Assembly: GCF_046480435.1 (NCBI RefSeq)
Contig: NZ_PKGC01000007.1
From: Limnospira platensis
GTDB lineage: Bacteria > Cyanobacteriota > Cyanobacteriia > Cyanobacteriales > Microcoleaceae
Length of the DNA stretch: 64,000 nt
Reading direction: 5' to 3' (one strand)
Below, one piece after another: positions 1 to 9,945 of the stretch. The notes under the pieces are model-generated. The model worked only from the letters and a program-made list of their open reading frames with translations, did not search any database and was not told where the DNA came from. Position numbers and translations under genes: made by a program. Every line of letters starts with the position of its first letter. The stretch's first letter is position 1.

Positions 1-11
1 TTAATATGGTC

Positions 12-48
12 GGTGGATCTTCTAATTAACTGCGGAACCCGCCCCTAC
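12..48 (+). repeat. Partial copy of a dispersed intergenic repeat
   Basis: This stretch ends in GAACCCGCCCCTAC preceded by a TAATTAAC core and a GGTGG block. About 30 of 37 positions match the right half of the tandem repeats at 61.9-62.1 kb. It lies past the 3' end of the RuBisCO-like gene. The rest of the unit, if present, is outside the window. It appears to be a non-coding family repeat. Confidence 0.5.
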
Positions 49-70
49 GATTATCCATTATCAATATCAA

Positions 71-1168
71 TTATAAATTATCCATTATTACTTCCTTGAA
101 GGTTTGAACACCAGCGGCGGGACCATCTGGATGATCCATGATACCAGTTCCAGCATTGAGAATAACATCATTGCCATAGTCGGCTAAAACCTGGGGAATA
201 ATTCCCGCATGGATACCAGCAGAAGGGACTGGGAAAATATTACGCGATCGCAAAGTATCCCGAATTTTGGCTTCTTCCGTGGGGTCAAACGGTAAACTAC
301 CATAATGGGCTGGATACAAAACCGCATCCGCCCCAGCATGGGCCATGAGAGTCCCCAAAACCACAGAATAAGCTAAACCGTGATCCGGTGATGCACAGAG
401 GCTACCAGCAAACGCAGGATGCACAAAAATCGGAACATTGATTTCTGGGTCACTGGCGATCGCCTCCAATACCGAAAATCCGTAGGTTAGGACATTTAAT
501 AATAGGGCATTTGCGCCCGCCTTAACTAGAGTCCTCGCTTTTTCGATTAAGGTGATCGCAGAACCCGTGATATTTACCGCATAGAGGACGTTGCGACCCG
601 TTTCGCTTCTCACCCTATCTAACACCCCTCGACAAGCCTTTAAGCGTTCAAGAGTGGGCGCTGTGGGCAAGTCTGGCAGGATTTCATCATCCTTAATTAG
701 GTCTAATCCCGCAAAAGCCACCTGTTCCAAAATATCCGCGTGGTCGGCGGCGGACAACCCCAAGGCGGGTTTAAAAATCGCCATAATTAGGGGTCGCTTC
801 GGGACCTCCAGGCGATCGCGAATTCCTGTAATTCCTAGTTTGGGGCGTTTCCCGTAATTTTCCCCCAGCCGGACTGCAATTACCTTTCCACTACCCGCCA
901 TGGAATATTTACCAAAAATCATCGTTAGTAGGCTGGGGATATCGTTTTCTACATTAGCCTCTGGAAAAGCAATGGTAACAATGCTATATTTTTGATTATC
1001 AGTTTGGATATTGATCACCTCTCCTAAATGCGATCGCATCACCTCTTCCCGGTGTTGAAAACGTGCATCCCAAGTTCCCGCTGTTTGTCCAATGGCGATA
1101 ACTTTCCCTTGACGTTCTGGATCTATTCCCGGGGGAAATCGATAGTCTACCTCGATACTTCTAAGCAT
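71..1168 (-). CDS. mtnW: RuBisCO-like protein (form IV), probable DK-MTP-1-P enolase
   Basis: A 365-residue RuBisCO large-subunit-like protein. It keeps the barrel part, with an IFKPALGLS strand near residue 133 and an active-site segment LIKDDEI with Lys159, Asp161 and Glu162 in the place of the carbamylated lysine and metal ligands of RuBisCO. The KDDE form is typical of MtnW/YkrW-type proteins, which enolise 2,3-diketo-5-methylthiopentyl-1-phosphate in methionine salvage. It is somewhat shorter than the usual length of about 400 residues. The ATG at 1168 is preferred because AGGA lies 8 nt upstream. A TTG seven codons earlier is the alternative. No other salvage gene is in the window, so the exact substrate is inferred. 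It is divergent from uvrA, with about 60 bp between the starts. Confidence 0.8.
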   Translation of the reverse strand: MLRSIEVDYRFPPGIDPERQGKVIAIGQTAGTWDARFQHREEVMRSHLGEVINIQTDNQKYSIVTIAFPEANVENDIPSLLTMIFGKYSMAGSGKVIAVRLGENYGKRPKLGITGIRDRLEVPKRPLIMAIFKPALGLSAADHADILEQVAFAGLDLIKDDEILPDLPTAPTLERLKACRGVLDRVRSETGRNVLYAVNITGSAITLIEKARTLVKAGANALLLNVLTYGFSVLEAIASDPEINVPIFVHPAFAGSLCASPDHGLAYSVVLGTLMAHAGADAVLYPAHYGSLPFDPTEEAKIRDTLRSRNIFPVPSAGIHAGIIPQVLADYGNDVILNAGTGIMDHPDGPAAGVQTFKEVIMDNL

Positions 1169-1231
1169 AGATAAATTCCTAGCCCTCAAATTATCACTTC
1201 TCTGATTATTGTATTATCCTACCTTAACCTA

Positions 1232-4135
1232 ATGGCTAAACCTGCGAAATTTTCCGATCTCCAATCTACCATATCCCCCGCTAGTCTGAACACTATTAGA
1301 ATTATTGGCGCGAGACAACATAACCTCAAAAATATCAATCTGGAACTTCCCCGCGATCGCCTCATTGTATTTACTGGCGTTTCAGGTTCTGGGAAATCTT
1401 CCCTCGCTTTTGATACCATTTTTGCCGAAGGACAACGGCGTTATGTCGAGTCCCTTAGTGCCTATGCGAGACAATTTTTAGGACAATTAGATAAGCCTGA
1501 TGTTGATGCGATCGAGGGGTTGAGTCCCGCCATTTCTATTGACCAAAAATCTACCTCCCATAACCCTCGGTCTACCGTCGGAACAGTCACCGAAATTTAT
1601 GATTATTTACGTCTATTATTTGGTCGGGCGGGTTCCCCTCATTGTCCTATATGCGATCGCAATATTGCCCCCCAAACTATTGACCAAATGTGCGATCAAG
1701 TTATGGCACTTCCTGAAGGCACTAAGTTTCTCATTCTTGCGCCTGTCGTCCGAGGGAAAAAAGGCACTCATCGCAAACTCTTATCTAGTTTAGCATCTTC
1801 AGGCTTTGTCCGGGTCAGAATTGATGGGGAAATTCTCGAATTGTCTGACCATATAGACTTAGATAAAAATCATCTCCATGATATTGAAATTGTCATTGAT
1901 AGACTCATTGTAAAACCAGGTTTACAGGAACGTTTAGTTGATTCCTTAACTACCTGTTTACGCCATTCCGAAGGTATTGCCATTATTCAGATTTTGGATA
2001 ACCTCAATATATCACCAGAAGAAAACTTCCCCAAACCTCAGCAATTGGTCTTTTCCGAAAACTTTGCTTGTCCTGAACATGGCGCGGTTATGGAAGAACT
2101 TTCACCCCGTCTATTTTCTTTTAATTCTCCCTATGGCGCTTGTCCGGCTTGTCATGGTTTGGGACACTGGCGGACTTTTTCCCCAGAATTGATTATTCCT
2201 GACCCTTCACAACCTGTTTATAATGCGATCGCCCCTTGGTCAGATAAGGACAATTCCTTTTATTTATCCCTACTTCATAGTGTCGCCCAAGCCTTCGATT
2301 TCGAGATTTCGACACCCTGGAAAAAACTGACATCTGAACAACAGCATATTATTCTTTATGGGAGTGAGGAACCCATTTTAATAGAAACTGATTCCCGCTA
2401 CCAAGAAAGTCGCAGTTATTACCGCCCCTATCTCGGTGCAATTCCCATGTTACTCCGACAATATGAGGAAACAGGTTCCGAGGCGCAAAAGCAGAAATTA
2501 GCACCTTATTTGATTGACCAGCCCTGCGAAGTTTGTCACGGTAAACGATTGAAGCCAGAGGCGCTATCTGTCTATTTGGGACAGTATAATATAGCAGATT
2601 TAACAGAGGTTTCCATTCGGGATTGTTTGGCTAAAATTAATCAGCTACAATTGAGCGATCGCCAAGCCCAAATCGGGGATTTAGTCTTACGGGAAATTAA
2701 GGCAAGATTACAGTTTTTGATAGATGTCGGTTTGGATTATTTGACCCTCGCTAGATCCGCGTCTACCTTGTCTGGGGGAGAAGCCCAAAGGATTCGATTG
2801 GCTACTCAAATTGGCGCGGGTTTAACCGGTGTTTTATATGTCTTAGACGAGCCTAGTATTGGCTTACATCAACGGGATAATGGCAGACTATTAAAGACCT
2901 TGATAAAGTTGCGAGATTTAGGCAATACCTTAATTGTAGTTGAACATGACGAGGAAACTATCCGCGCCGCTGATTGGTTGGTTGATATCGGTCCGGGGGC
3001 GGGAGTTAATGGGGGGGAAATTGTCGCCCAAGGAGATTTTAAAACTTTATTAACTACTGAAAAATCCCTCACGGGTGCTTATCTTTCTGGACGCAAAAAA
3101 ATTGAAACTCCCACCAGCCGCCGTCCCGGAAATGGGCGATCGCTATTTCTCCAAAACGCCCATTGTAATAATCTGCAAAATATCGATGTTGAATTACCCC
3201 TCGGTAAATTTGTCTGTATTACTGGTGTATCAGGTTCCGGGAAATCTACCTTAATTAATGACTTATTATATCCCGCCCTCCAACATCATTTTTACGGGAA
3301 AATTGCCTTTCCTAAACAATTAGATAAAATTCGGGGATTAGATGCTTTAGATAAGGTCATTGTCATTGATCAATCTCCCATTGGACGCACTCCACGTTCT
3401 AACCCCGCTACCTATACCGGAGTGTTTGATATTATCCGAGGAATATTTGCAGAAACCATTGAGGCGAAAGCTAGGGGATATAAGCCAGGACAGTTTTCTT
3501 TTAATGTTAAAGGCGGACGCTGTGAAGCCTGCGGCGGACAGGGCGTAAATGTGATTGAAATGAATTTTCTCCCTGATGTTTATGTTCAATGTGAAGTATG
3601 TAAAGGCGCACGATATAACCGGGAAACTCTCCAGGTTAAATATAAAGGCTATTCTATCGCTGATGTCTTGAATATGACGGTTGACGAGGCTTTAAAAGTC
3701 TTTGAAAACATCCCCCGCGCTAACACTAGGCTGCAAACTTTGGTTGATGTCGGTTTGGGTTATATTCAGTTAGGACAACCCGCGCCTACCCTTTCTGGGG
3801 GAGAAGCACAACGGGTTAAATTGGCTTCTGAATTGTCAAAGCGCGCTACTGGTAAAACTCTATATTTAATTGATGAACCCACTACGGGTTTATCCTTTTA
3901 TGATGTTCATCAGTTATTGAATGTTTTACAAAGGTTGGTCGATAAGGGTAATTCTATTATCTTGATTGAACATAATTTAGATGTGATTCGTTGTGCTGAT
4001 TGGGTGGTGGACTTGGGACCCGAAGGAGGCGATCGCGGTGGTCAAATTATCGCCACCGGAACCCCTGAAGATGTCGCTAATAACCCCCATTCCTACACCG
4101 GAATTTATTTAAAACAAGTCTTAACAACTTCCTAG
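1232..4135 (+). CDS. uvrA: UvrABC excinuclease subunit A
   Basis: A 967-residue UvrA, the damage-recognition ATPase of nucleotide excision repair, of normal family length. Two ABC modules are visible. Walker A motifs GVSGSGKSS (about residue 49) and GVSGSGKST (about 664) each come before a zinc-binding insertion and an LSGGEAQR signature. The second zinc module reads CEACGGQG...CEVCKGARYN. The UvrB-interaction region lies in the first half. The start follows the conserved N-terminal segment IRIIGARQHNLKN. No cyanobacterial LexA box was seen upstream. It converges with larC over a symmetric hairpin. Confidence 0.98.
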   Translation: MAKPAKFSDLQSTISPASLNTIRIIGARQHNLKNINLELPRDRLIVFTGVSGSGKSSLAFDTIFAEGQRRYVESLSAYARQFLGQLDKPDVDAIEGLSPAISIDQKSTSHNPRSTVGTVTEIYDYLRLLFGRAGSPHCPICDRNIAPQTIDQMCDQVMALPEGTKFLILAPVVRGKKGTHRKLLSSLASSGFVRVRIDGEILELSDHIDLDKNHLHDIEIVIDRLIVKPGLQERLVDSLTTCLRHSEGIAIIQILDNLNISPEENFPKPQQLVFSENFACPEHGAVMEELSPRLFSFNSPYGACPACHGLGHWRTFSPELIIPDPSQPVYNAIAPWSDKDNSFYLSLLHSVAQAFDFEISTPWKKLTSEQQHIILYGSEEPILIETDSRYQESRSYYRPYLGAIPMLLRQYEETGSEAQKQKLAPYLIDQPCEVCHGKRLKPEALSVYLGQYNIADLTEVSIRDCLAKINQLQLSDRQAQIGDLVLREIKARLQFLIDVGLDYLTLARSASTLSGGEAQRIRLATQIGAGLTGVLYVLDEPSIGLHQRDNGRLLKTLIKLRDLGNTLIVVEHDEETIRAADWLVDIGPGAGVNGGEIVAQGDFKTLLTTEKSLTGAYLSGRKKIETPTSRRPGNGRSLFLQNAHCNNLQNIDVELPLGKFVCITGVSGSGKSTLINDLLYPALQHHFYGKIAFPKQLDKIRGLDALDKVIVIDQSPIGRTPRSNPATYTGVFDIIRGIFAETIEAKARGYKPGQFSFNVKGGRCEACGGQGVNVIEMNFLPDVYVQCEVCKGARYNRETLQVKYKGYSIADVLNMTVDEALKVFENIPRANTRLQTLVDVGLGYIQLGQPAPTLSGGEAQRVKLASELSKRATGKTLYLIDEPTTGLSFYDVHQLLNVLQRLVDKGNSIILIEHNLDVIRCADWVVDLGPEGGDRGGQIIATGTPEDVANNPHSYTGIYLKQVLTTS

Positions 4136-4145
4136 GACAAACAGA

Positions 4146-4166
4146 AACCCCCTTGATTTGGGGGTT
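4146..4166. terminator. Hairpin between convergent uvrA and larC
   Basis: A perfect 7-bp inverted repeat, AACCCCC / GGGGGTT, with a 7-nt loop. It sits 11 bp after the uvrA stop and 22 bp after the larC stop on the other strand. It has no long T tract, so efficient intrinsic termination is inferred from position rather than shown. Confidence 0.55.
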
Positions 4167-4187
4167 GACAAACTAGCCAGAAATCCT

Positions 4188-5450
4188 TTATAATTGAGGA
4201 GCAATTGATTCGGCTTGCTGTTGTTGTATTAACTGCCAATGTTGTATGGCTTTTTGATGAATATCTAACCAGGGGATTTGATGCTGTTGGGCGAGGGTAG
4301 CGCAGTCCTCATATTCGGGATGCACATTAATAATGCGATCGCCTGAAAAAGCCACCTTAATTCTCACCAAACCATATTCAGTGTCAACCGTCTGTAATTC
4401 GCGGTTAAGAATAGTCCGACATTGCCAACTTTGACGAATCCCTAAAGTAGTGGTTTCTGCAAACAGAATATTCCGGCAAGTATCCACAGCTTCCGGGTGA
4501 CAAATCACAGTTAATAATACCCCAAGGCGAGACTTTTTCATCGTCACAGGTTGCACAAAAACATCCACCGCCCCCGCCGATAATAAAGCCTGAGAAGCAT
4601 AGGCGATCGCTTGGGGGCTAAGGTCATCAATTTGAGTTTCTAATACCGCCACCATTTCCTCATCATGATCATGGAAAGTCCCCCCCAAACCATGACTTTC
4701 CGCCTTGGGTTTATCTGTGTCCTCAGTTTCCCCTAACCATAGGCGGAGAATATTAGGGATGGGAAAATTTGACGAACCGGCCCCTAGTCCCACCCGTTGC
4801 AGAATCATCGGCGGTGGCGGTCCGAATTCTGTAGCCAAAGTTACAGCGATCGCCGCCCCCGTTGGGGTAACTAATTCTCGTTCAATGCCATTGCTATAAA
4901 CTGGAACACTACGCATTTCCCAGAGTTTCAGAACAGCAGGGGCAGGTACTGGCAAAATTCCATGGGCAGCCCGGAATGTGCCCCCACCTACCGGAAAAGC
5001 AGAACAATAGAGGCGATCGATTTTTAGCCAGTCCAACCCCAAACAGGTTCCGACAATATCCACGATCGCATCTGTAGCCCCCACTTCGTGAAAATGTACC
5101 TTTTCCGGGTCAATACCATGAACCGCCCCTTCCGCTTCCGCCAGCTTGCGGAATACAGCTAAACTCATGTTTTCTGCCCTTGGGGGAAGTTTTGCAGCTT
5201 TGATAATGGCTTCAATATCTGGTAGGTGGCGAGTGTGATGATCGTGGCGAGTTAGGTCTACATGAACCTTCGTCGCTTGTTGACCCTGGCGAGTTACCTT
5301 TTCAGCCCATAGCCGATATTCCTCAGCCATTCCCAGCCTTTCTAACTGTGTCGTGAGATACTCCAGAGGGACCCCGGCATGAACTAAGGCGGCGAGGCAC
5401 ATATCCCCAGCTATTCCAGTGGGGCATTGAAGGTAGGCTATATTGATCAT
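4188..5450 (-). CDS. larC: Nickel-pincer cofactor biosynthesis protein LarC (DUF111)
   Basis: A 420-residue protein of the LarC family, the CTP-dependent nickel insertase that completes the nickel-pincer nucleotide cofactor of lactate racemase. The N-terminal CPTGIAGDMCLAALV segment and the HFHEVGATDAIVDIVG segment are family signatures. A His-rich stretch (FHDHDEE) lies near residue 262, between the two halves. In some lactobacilli larC is split and needs a programmed frameshift; here the two parts are one continuous frame. LarB, LarE and LarA are not in the window. The enzyme that receives the cofactor in this organism cannot be named from here. Confidence 0.88.
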   Translation of the reverse strand: MINIAYLQCPTGIAGDMCLAALVHAGVPLEYLTTQLERLGMAEEYRLWAEKVTRQGQQATKVHVDLTRHDHHTRHLPDIEAIIKAAKLPPRAENMSLAVFRKLAEAEGAVHGIDPEKVHFHEVGATDAIVDIVGTCLGLDWLKIDRLYCSAFPVGGGTFRAAHGILPVPAPAVLKLWEMRSVPVYSNGIERELVTPTGAAIAVTLATEFGPPPPMILQRVGLGAGSSNFPIPNILRLWLGETEDTDKPKAESHGLGGTFHDHDEEMVAVLETQIDDLSPQAIAYASQALLSAGAVDVFVQPVTMKKSRLGVLLTVICHPEAVDTCRNILFAETTTLGIRQSWQCRTILNRELQTVDTEYGLVRIKVAFSGDRIINVHPEYEDCATLAQQHQIPWLDIHQKAIQHWQLIQQQQAESIAPQL

Positions 5451-5585
5451 TTTCGGCGGTCTGGTTTAAGTGGTATCGATTTTAGTTTAAAGTTATTTTA
5501 CTCAAAAATTGGGCATGATCAGATCGTCATTCTGACTTTAAACTTTAATTGTTCGATAATTATTCGAGTTCATGGACTTTATTAT

Positions 5586-6254
5586 ATGGCTACTCTGTAC
5601 GAAATTCATCCCCAAAATCCTCAAAAACGCACCATTGAACAAATTAACGATGCCCTTAAACGTGGGGCGGTGATGCTTTACCCTACTGATACTGTTTATG
5701 CGATCGGTTGCGACCTCACCGTTAAATCTGCAGTCCAAAAGGTACGACAAATTAAGCAGATTTCCAATGATAAACCTCTCACCTTCTTGTGTTCATCCTT
5801 ATCCAATATTGCCGATTATGCCATAGTTACTGACGAGGCTTATCGCACCATCAAAAAATTGATTCCGGGGAGTTATACTTTTGTGCTTCCCGCCACTAAA
5901 CAAGTGCCCAAATTGGTCATGTCACCTAAGCGGAAAACCACCGGAATTAGGGTTCCTGATCATCCCGTGTGTTTAGCGATTTTGGAATCTCTAGGAAATC
6001 CGGTCATCTCTACTTCTGCACATATTAAAGAAGAAGATGAACCCTCGGCTTTAATTCGGAAAATTCCCCAAAATTATGATAAGTTTCAGCTTTTTGATGC
6101 CTTGGAGAATTTGGTTGATATTATTGTTGATGATGGCGCTGATTTGGATTATCAAGTCTCGACAATTATTGATTTAAGTGCTGATGATCCTGTCCTGGTG
6201 CGGCGCGGAAAAGGATGGGAGGCGATCGCTGATTGGGATCTGCCAGAAGAATAG
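5586..6254 (+). CDS. YrdC/YciO-type (Sua5-like) protein, putative threonylcarbamoyl-AMP synthase
   Basis: A 222-residue single-domain YrdC-fold protein. It shows a KRGAVMLYPTDTVYAIGCD strand-loop, the basic segment KQISNDKPLTFLC that binds nucleotide in the family, and a late ISTSAH motif. YrdC/Sua5 enzymes make threonylcarbamoyl-AMP for the t6A37 modification of tRNAs. The sequence looks closer to YciO paralogues, whose role is less certain, so no symbol is given. The ATG at 5586 is chosen. The frame runs open upstream to 5427, but that would overlap the start of divergent larC and adds residues unlike the family. Confidence 0.8.
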   Translation: MATLYEIHPQNPQKRTIEQINDALKRGAVMLYPTDTVYAIGCDLTVKSAVQKVRQIKQISNDKPLTFLCSSLSNIADYAIVTDEAYRTIKKLIPGSYTFVLPATKQVPKLVMSPKRKTTGIRVPDHPVCLAILESLGNPVISTSAHIKEEDEPSALIRKIPQNYDKFQLFDALENLVDIIVDDGADLDYQVSTIIDLSADDPVLVRRGKGWEAIADWDLPEE

Positions 6255-6259
6255 CCCAA

Positions 6260-6280
6260 TAGCCCCAATTTTAGGGGCTA
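6260..6280. terminator. Hairpin between two convergent genes
   Basis: A perfect 7-bp stem, TAGCCCC / GGGGCTA, with a 7-nt AT-rich loop, placed 6 bp after the YrdC-type stop and 20 bp after the end of the opposing WD40 gene. It may stop transcription from both sides. There is no clear U run. Confidence 0.45.
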
Positions 6281-6300
6281 GGTTAACCTTTCATCCCACT

Positions 6301-9300
6301 TTAATTAAAGCGATCGCACAAATTTCGTTCCTCATCCTTTAATTCCGGGTGATAATTAAGGTAGTCTTGGATGACATAACAAGCATAACTCAACTCATCC
6401 AAAGCCATAATCTCAGCCACATTCCAGATAATCCCCTTATGATCATCTCCCCCAGAAATAATCCATTTCCCATCATTACTAAAAGCCACAGTCCGCACTG
6501 GTCCTTGATGTCGGATTAACGTTTTAAGTTTCACCCCTTCATTAGTCCAAAGTTGAATAGTGCCATCCCAACTAGCCGAAGCAATCATCTCACCATCTGG
6601 CGAAAAAGCCACGTGATCAACAATTCCCTGATGATACAAAACTATCGATTTTCTACCATCTAAAAACCATAATCTGACCGTGTTATCTGTACTAGCAGAA
6701 GCAATCATATCACCTTGCGGACTAAAAGCAACCCCCCAAACACTACCCTGATGATTACCAATTAACCGCGTCCCAGACCCGTCTATATATACAACTCTGA
6801 CCTCCTTATCCTCACTACCCGTAACCACCATTTTACCATCAGGACTAAAAGCAACCCCCGTAATCACTTCCGAATATTCCCACTCCCGTATAAACTCCCC
6901 AACTCGACTCCACAATTTCACTTTCTTATCATTTCCCACCGAAGCTATCACCTCACCATTTGGCGAAAAAGCTAATTGATTTACCCCCATAGAATGAGCA
7001 TTATTGATCACCTTTAATAACTCTCCCTCCATATTCCAGAGGCGAATACTTTCATCCCAGCTACCCGTCGCCACAATTTCACCATCAGGAGAAACCCCTA
7101 GACCAATTACACCCTTATCATGACCTTCTAGTCTTCCCAGTAAACGACCCTGCATATCCCAGCGATAAACTTCTCCACCCCAACTAACAGAGAAAACTTG
7201 CTGATGGTCTGGAGTTAAAGCTACTCTCCGCAGATGGGTTTCATGTCCTGATAACACAGTCAAAAACGGACTCTTAACTTTCCATAGTTTAACCTCCCCA
7301 TTGAAATCAGCAGAAGCCAGAGTTTCACCATCAGGACTAAAGGCGAGTTGAGTAAGCGGCGCAGTATGGGAAACAAAAGTTTGCAGGTGTCTACCGTCAG
7401 GACTCCATAAACGGATAGTCTGATCCCAACTCCCAGAAGCAATTATATTACCATCAGGAGAAAAAGCCACAGTCCTAATACTATTGTCATGTTTTCCAAG
7501 GACAATAGCAGACCTTTCATTAATAGACCATAATTTCAATTCTCTATTATGACCTCCAGCCACTAGATACTGACCATCAGGAGAAAAAGCCAAAGCCTCC
7601 ACAGGTTCTTGAGAATGTTCAAAATCAGCTAATAATTCTCCTGTTATGTCCCACAGTTTCACTGTACCATCATCACTCACAGAAGCCAGGCGGTTACCGT
7701 CTGGAGAAAAGGCTATCTTTTTCACCAATTGAGTATGACCCACAAATTCATTTAATAAAGTGCCATCTCTGCGCCAAAGTTTTATAGAACCACGATTGCT
7801 AGAAGTGGCTATGGTGTCTTGATCCCGAATTATCAGATCCCATATTTCTTCCTCATGGGCGGAAAACGTGAACACCAAATCACCTTGATTTGACCAAATT
7901 CTGATTTCCCCATTGCTGTGTCCCGTGGCTATATAGCCGTCTGGGAAAAAAGCTAGAGTTCGTAATTCATAGGCAAAATTTGGGATAATATTCAGTAGTT
8001 TTCCCCGCCGATTAAAAATCAGAATCTGATTATTGTCTGTAATAATTTTATCCCTTCGGTCAACATCTTGAGAATTAGTGCGGGTAATAATCGCTATCTG
8101 TTCACCATCTTTACTCCAATCTAAAGACCAAACTCGGTCTTCCTGACGACCAAAACTATGATATTCATTCATCCCATAAACAGATTGAATCAAGACAGAA
8201 TTTACTTTATTTTGGATATTATAATCGGGATTTTTGACATCCTTAATCCTCATTTTTGCCCGTACAGCATTAATTAAAGCATTGAAGCTATTTTGTGATA
8301 AAAACTGACCCTCTGTGGCGGAAATTAGGGCCTCAATTTCTCGGACTTTGGTGATTTCGTAGCTGGCGATCGCTCGACGATATTGGGAGTAAGCTAAACC
8401 CGCTAACCCTAGGGAGAACAATAGTGATAAAACTACCGTGGTTAACAGTCGCCGCTGTAGTCTTGAGTTTTTATATTCTTCTAAAAGTCTCGCTTCTACC
8501 GCGATTAATTTTTCCGCTTCTAAAGCCTGTTGCATGGCAGCGCGATCGCATTTTTCCGAAGCTGATAAAAATTGATAATCACCATCACTTAAACTTTTTC
8601 CTAACGCCCAATTTCGCGCTTCTAACAAGGCTTGACCTCGTAAAAGTCGAGAATCATCTGTTTGACAAGAAGCTATCCAAGCCTCAAAGTTTTGGGAATA
8701 TGGACGTAGTAAATTTAGCTGTTTTTGCGTCCATTCTAAGTTAAAAATATGCTCATAAATGGGATTTTTAACTTTTAGCACACTCCCGGATTTTTCAATT
8801 AATCCCGATAGTAAAACCTCCGTTTCTTCCCGACTACCATCAAAGGGTATTTCGGTCTCTAGGAGTATTTTCTGATAAATACCTAATAATCTTGAGCAGA
8901 TTTGAGGATTGCTAATAATTCGATTTCTAATGGTTCGCAAATGTTCCGGTTCGTCTTGCTTTTCCCAATTAGTAATTATCTGGTCAATCACCAATGTTTT
9001 TATAAACTCTTTTTCCGATGCTATTTGACCACGATTTAGCGGATTAATATCTTGATGATATTGGTAATATATGAGATTACATAACTTCTGAGTTAAAAAC
9101 GGCTGTCCTCCTGTCCAGTTTAAGATTTCTTGCAGCAAAATTTCCCCATTAAAACCCGGAACATTTAATCCCTTTTGTAGGGGTTTTGCTTCCTCTAGGG
9201 TAAACCCAGAAAGTGCGATCGCTGTGCCAATATTAAAAGGGGTTCGGGTGCGGTCTCTAATTAAATCGGAGGGATTAGCTACCCCGAAAATCGCAAAATT

Positions 9301-9840
9301 TAACCGTTGATATGCTGCCTCAGTTGCCCTTTGGTTATAACAAAATCGAATAAATGCAAACCAATCATCTACCGGAAATGGTAAACTTAAAATAGTGTCG
9401 ATCTCATCAATAAAAATGCAAAATATATCATGGGGAAAAGTTGGCAGTAAAACCTCAACTAGAAACTGATTTAATTTCTGTACCAATGAAAGTTCGCCTT
9501 GTTCTTTCCACCATACTTTAAATGGCATAGATTTTAATAACCCAAACCCTCGCCAAAGTTCTACAAAAATTCCCTTATACCACTGCATTGGGGTAACATC
9601 TTCACTACCAATAACCGTCATGTCTAACGTCGCACAACGTATTCCTTCTGCTTGTAAACGGTGGCGGGTTTGCACTAACAGAGAAGATTTACCCATCTGA
9701 CGAGAGTTGAGAACATAACCAAACTCTCCCCGCTTCAAGGCTTCATACAGGTCTGTATCTGCTTGTCGCTTAACATAGCTAGGACAGTCGGTATGCAGAC
9801 TACCTCCGACTTGATAAATTGACCGATATTCAGTTATCAT
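6301..9840 (-). CDS. AAA-like (AAA_35 type) WD40 repeat protein, paralogue 1
   Basis: A 1179-residue protein. Residues 1 to about 350 form a STAND/AAA-like ATPase region, with LNSRQMGKSSLL as P-loop (residues 44-55) and FIDEID as Walker B. A basic linker leads to one membrane segment (LLTTVVLSLLFSLGLAGL). The C-terminal half carries about 14 WD40 repeats of the AFSPDG...IRLW type, enough for two seven-bladed propellers. Such proteins are common in filamentous cyanobacteria and are thought to sense a ligand and switch on NTP hydrolysis; no specific function is proven. The start at 9840 is chosen because it matches paralogue 2 and because the likely promoter (9946-9975) would place a start at 9942 before the transcript begins. 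No effector domain is visible. Confidence 0.85.
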   Translation of the reverse strand: MITEYRSIYQVGGSLHTDCPSYVKRQADTDLYEALKRGEFGYVLNSRQMGKSSLLVQTRHRLQAEGIRCATLDMTVIGSEDVTPMQWYKGIFVELWRGFGLLKSMPFKVWWKEQGELSLVQKLNQFLVEVLLPTFPHDIFCIFIDEIDTILSLPFPVDDWFAFIRFCYNQRATEAAYQRLNFAIFGVANPSDLIRDRTRTPFNIGTAIALSGFTLEEAKPLQKGLNVPGFNGEILLQEILNWTGGQPFLTQKLCNLIYYQYHQDINPLNRGQIASEKEFIKTLVIDQIITNWEKQDEPEHLRTIRNRIISNPQICSRLLGIYQKILLETEIPFDGSREETEVLLSGLIEKSGSVLKVKNPIYEHIFNLEWTQKQLNLLRPYSQNFEAWIASCQTDDSRLLRGQALLEARNWALGKSLSDGDYQFLSASEKCDRAAMQQALEAEKLIAVEARLLEEYKNSRLQRRLLTTVVLSLLFSLGLAGLAYSQYRRAIASYEITKVREIEALISATEGQFLSQNSFNALINAVRAKMRIKDVKNPDYNIQNKVNSVLIQSVYGMNEYHSFGRQEDRVWSLDWSKDGEQIAIITRTNSQDVDRRDKIITDNNQILIFNRRGKLLNIIPNFAYELRTLAFFPDGYIATGHSNGEIRIWSNQGDLVFTFSAHEEEIWDLIIRDQDTIATSSNRGSIKLWRRDGTLLNEFVGHTQLVKKIAFSPDGNRLASVSDDGTVKLWDITGELLADFEHSQEPVEALAFSPDGQYLVAGGHNRELKLWSINERSAIVLGKHDNSIRTVAFSPDGNIIASGSWDQTIRLWSPDGRHLQTFVSHTAPLTQLAFSPDGETLASADFNGEVKLWKVKSPFLTVLSGHETHLRRVALTPDHQQVFSVSWGGEVYRWDMQGRLLGRLEGHDKGVIGLGVSPDGEIVATGSWDESIRLWNMEGELLKVINNAHSMGVNQLAFSPNGEVIASVGNDKKVKLWSRVGEFIREWEYSEVITGVAFSPDGKMVVTGSEDKEVRVVYIDGSGTRLIGNHQGSVWGVAFSPQGDMIASASTDNTVRLWFLDGRKSIVLYHQGIVDHVAFSPDGEMIASASWDGTIQLWTNEGVKLKTLIRHQGPVRTVAFSNDGKWIISGGDDHKGIIWNVAEIMALDELSYACYVIQDYLNYHPELKDEERNLCDRFN

Positions 9841-9945
9841 AATTAAAATCTCATCGTCAATTCTGATAATTATCTCACTCTTGCAATTCCTCTTACAATT
9901 AATAAAATAATCAACAGCTTTATCTTCAATTTTTGTAAACAAAGC

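Noticed and set aside
1190..1231. LexA/SOS box upstream of uvrA
   Set aside because: No match to the cyanobacterial LexA consensus was found between the divergent starts.
5427..5585. Longer N-terminus for the YrdC-type protein
   Set aside because: It would overlap the start of divergent larC and adds residues not typical of the family; the ATG at 5586 fits better.
9841..9942. Start of WD40 paralogue 1 at 9942
   Set aside because: The paralogue aligns from 9840, and the -10 at 9946-9951 would put transcription start after 9942.
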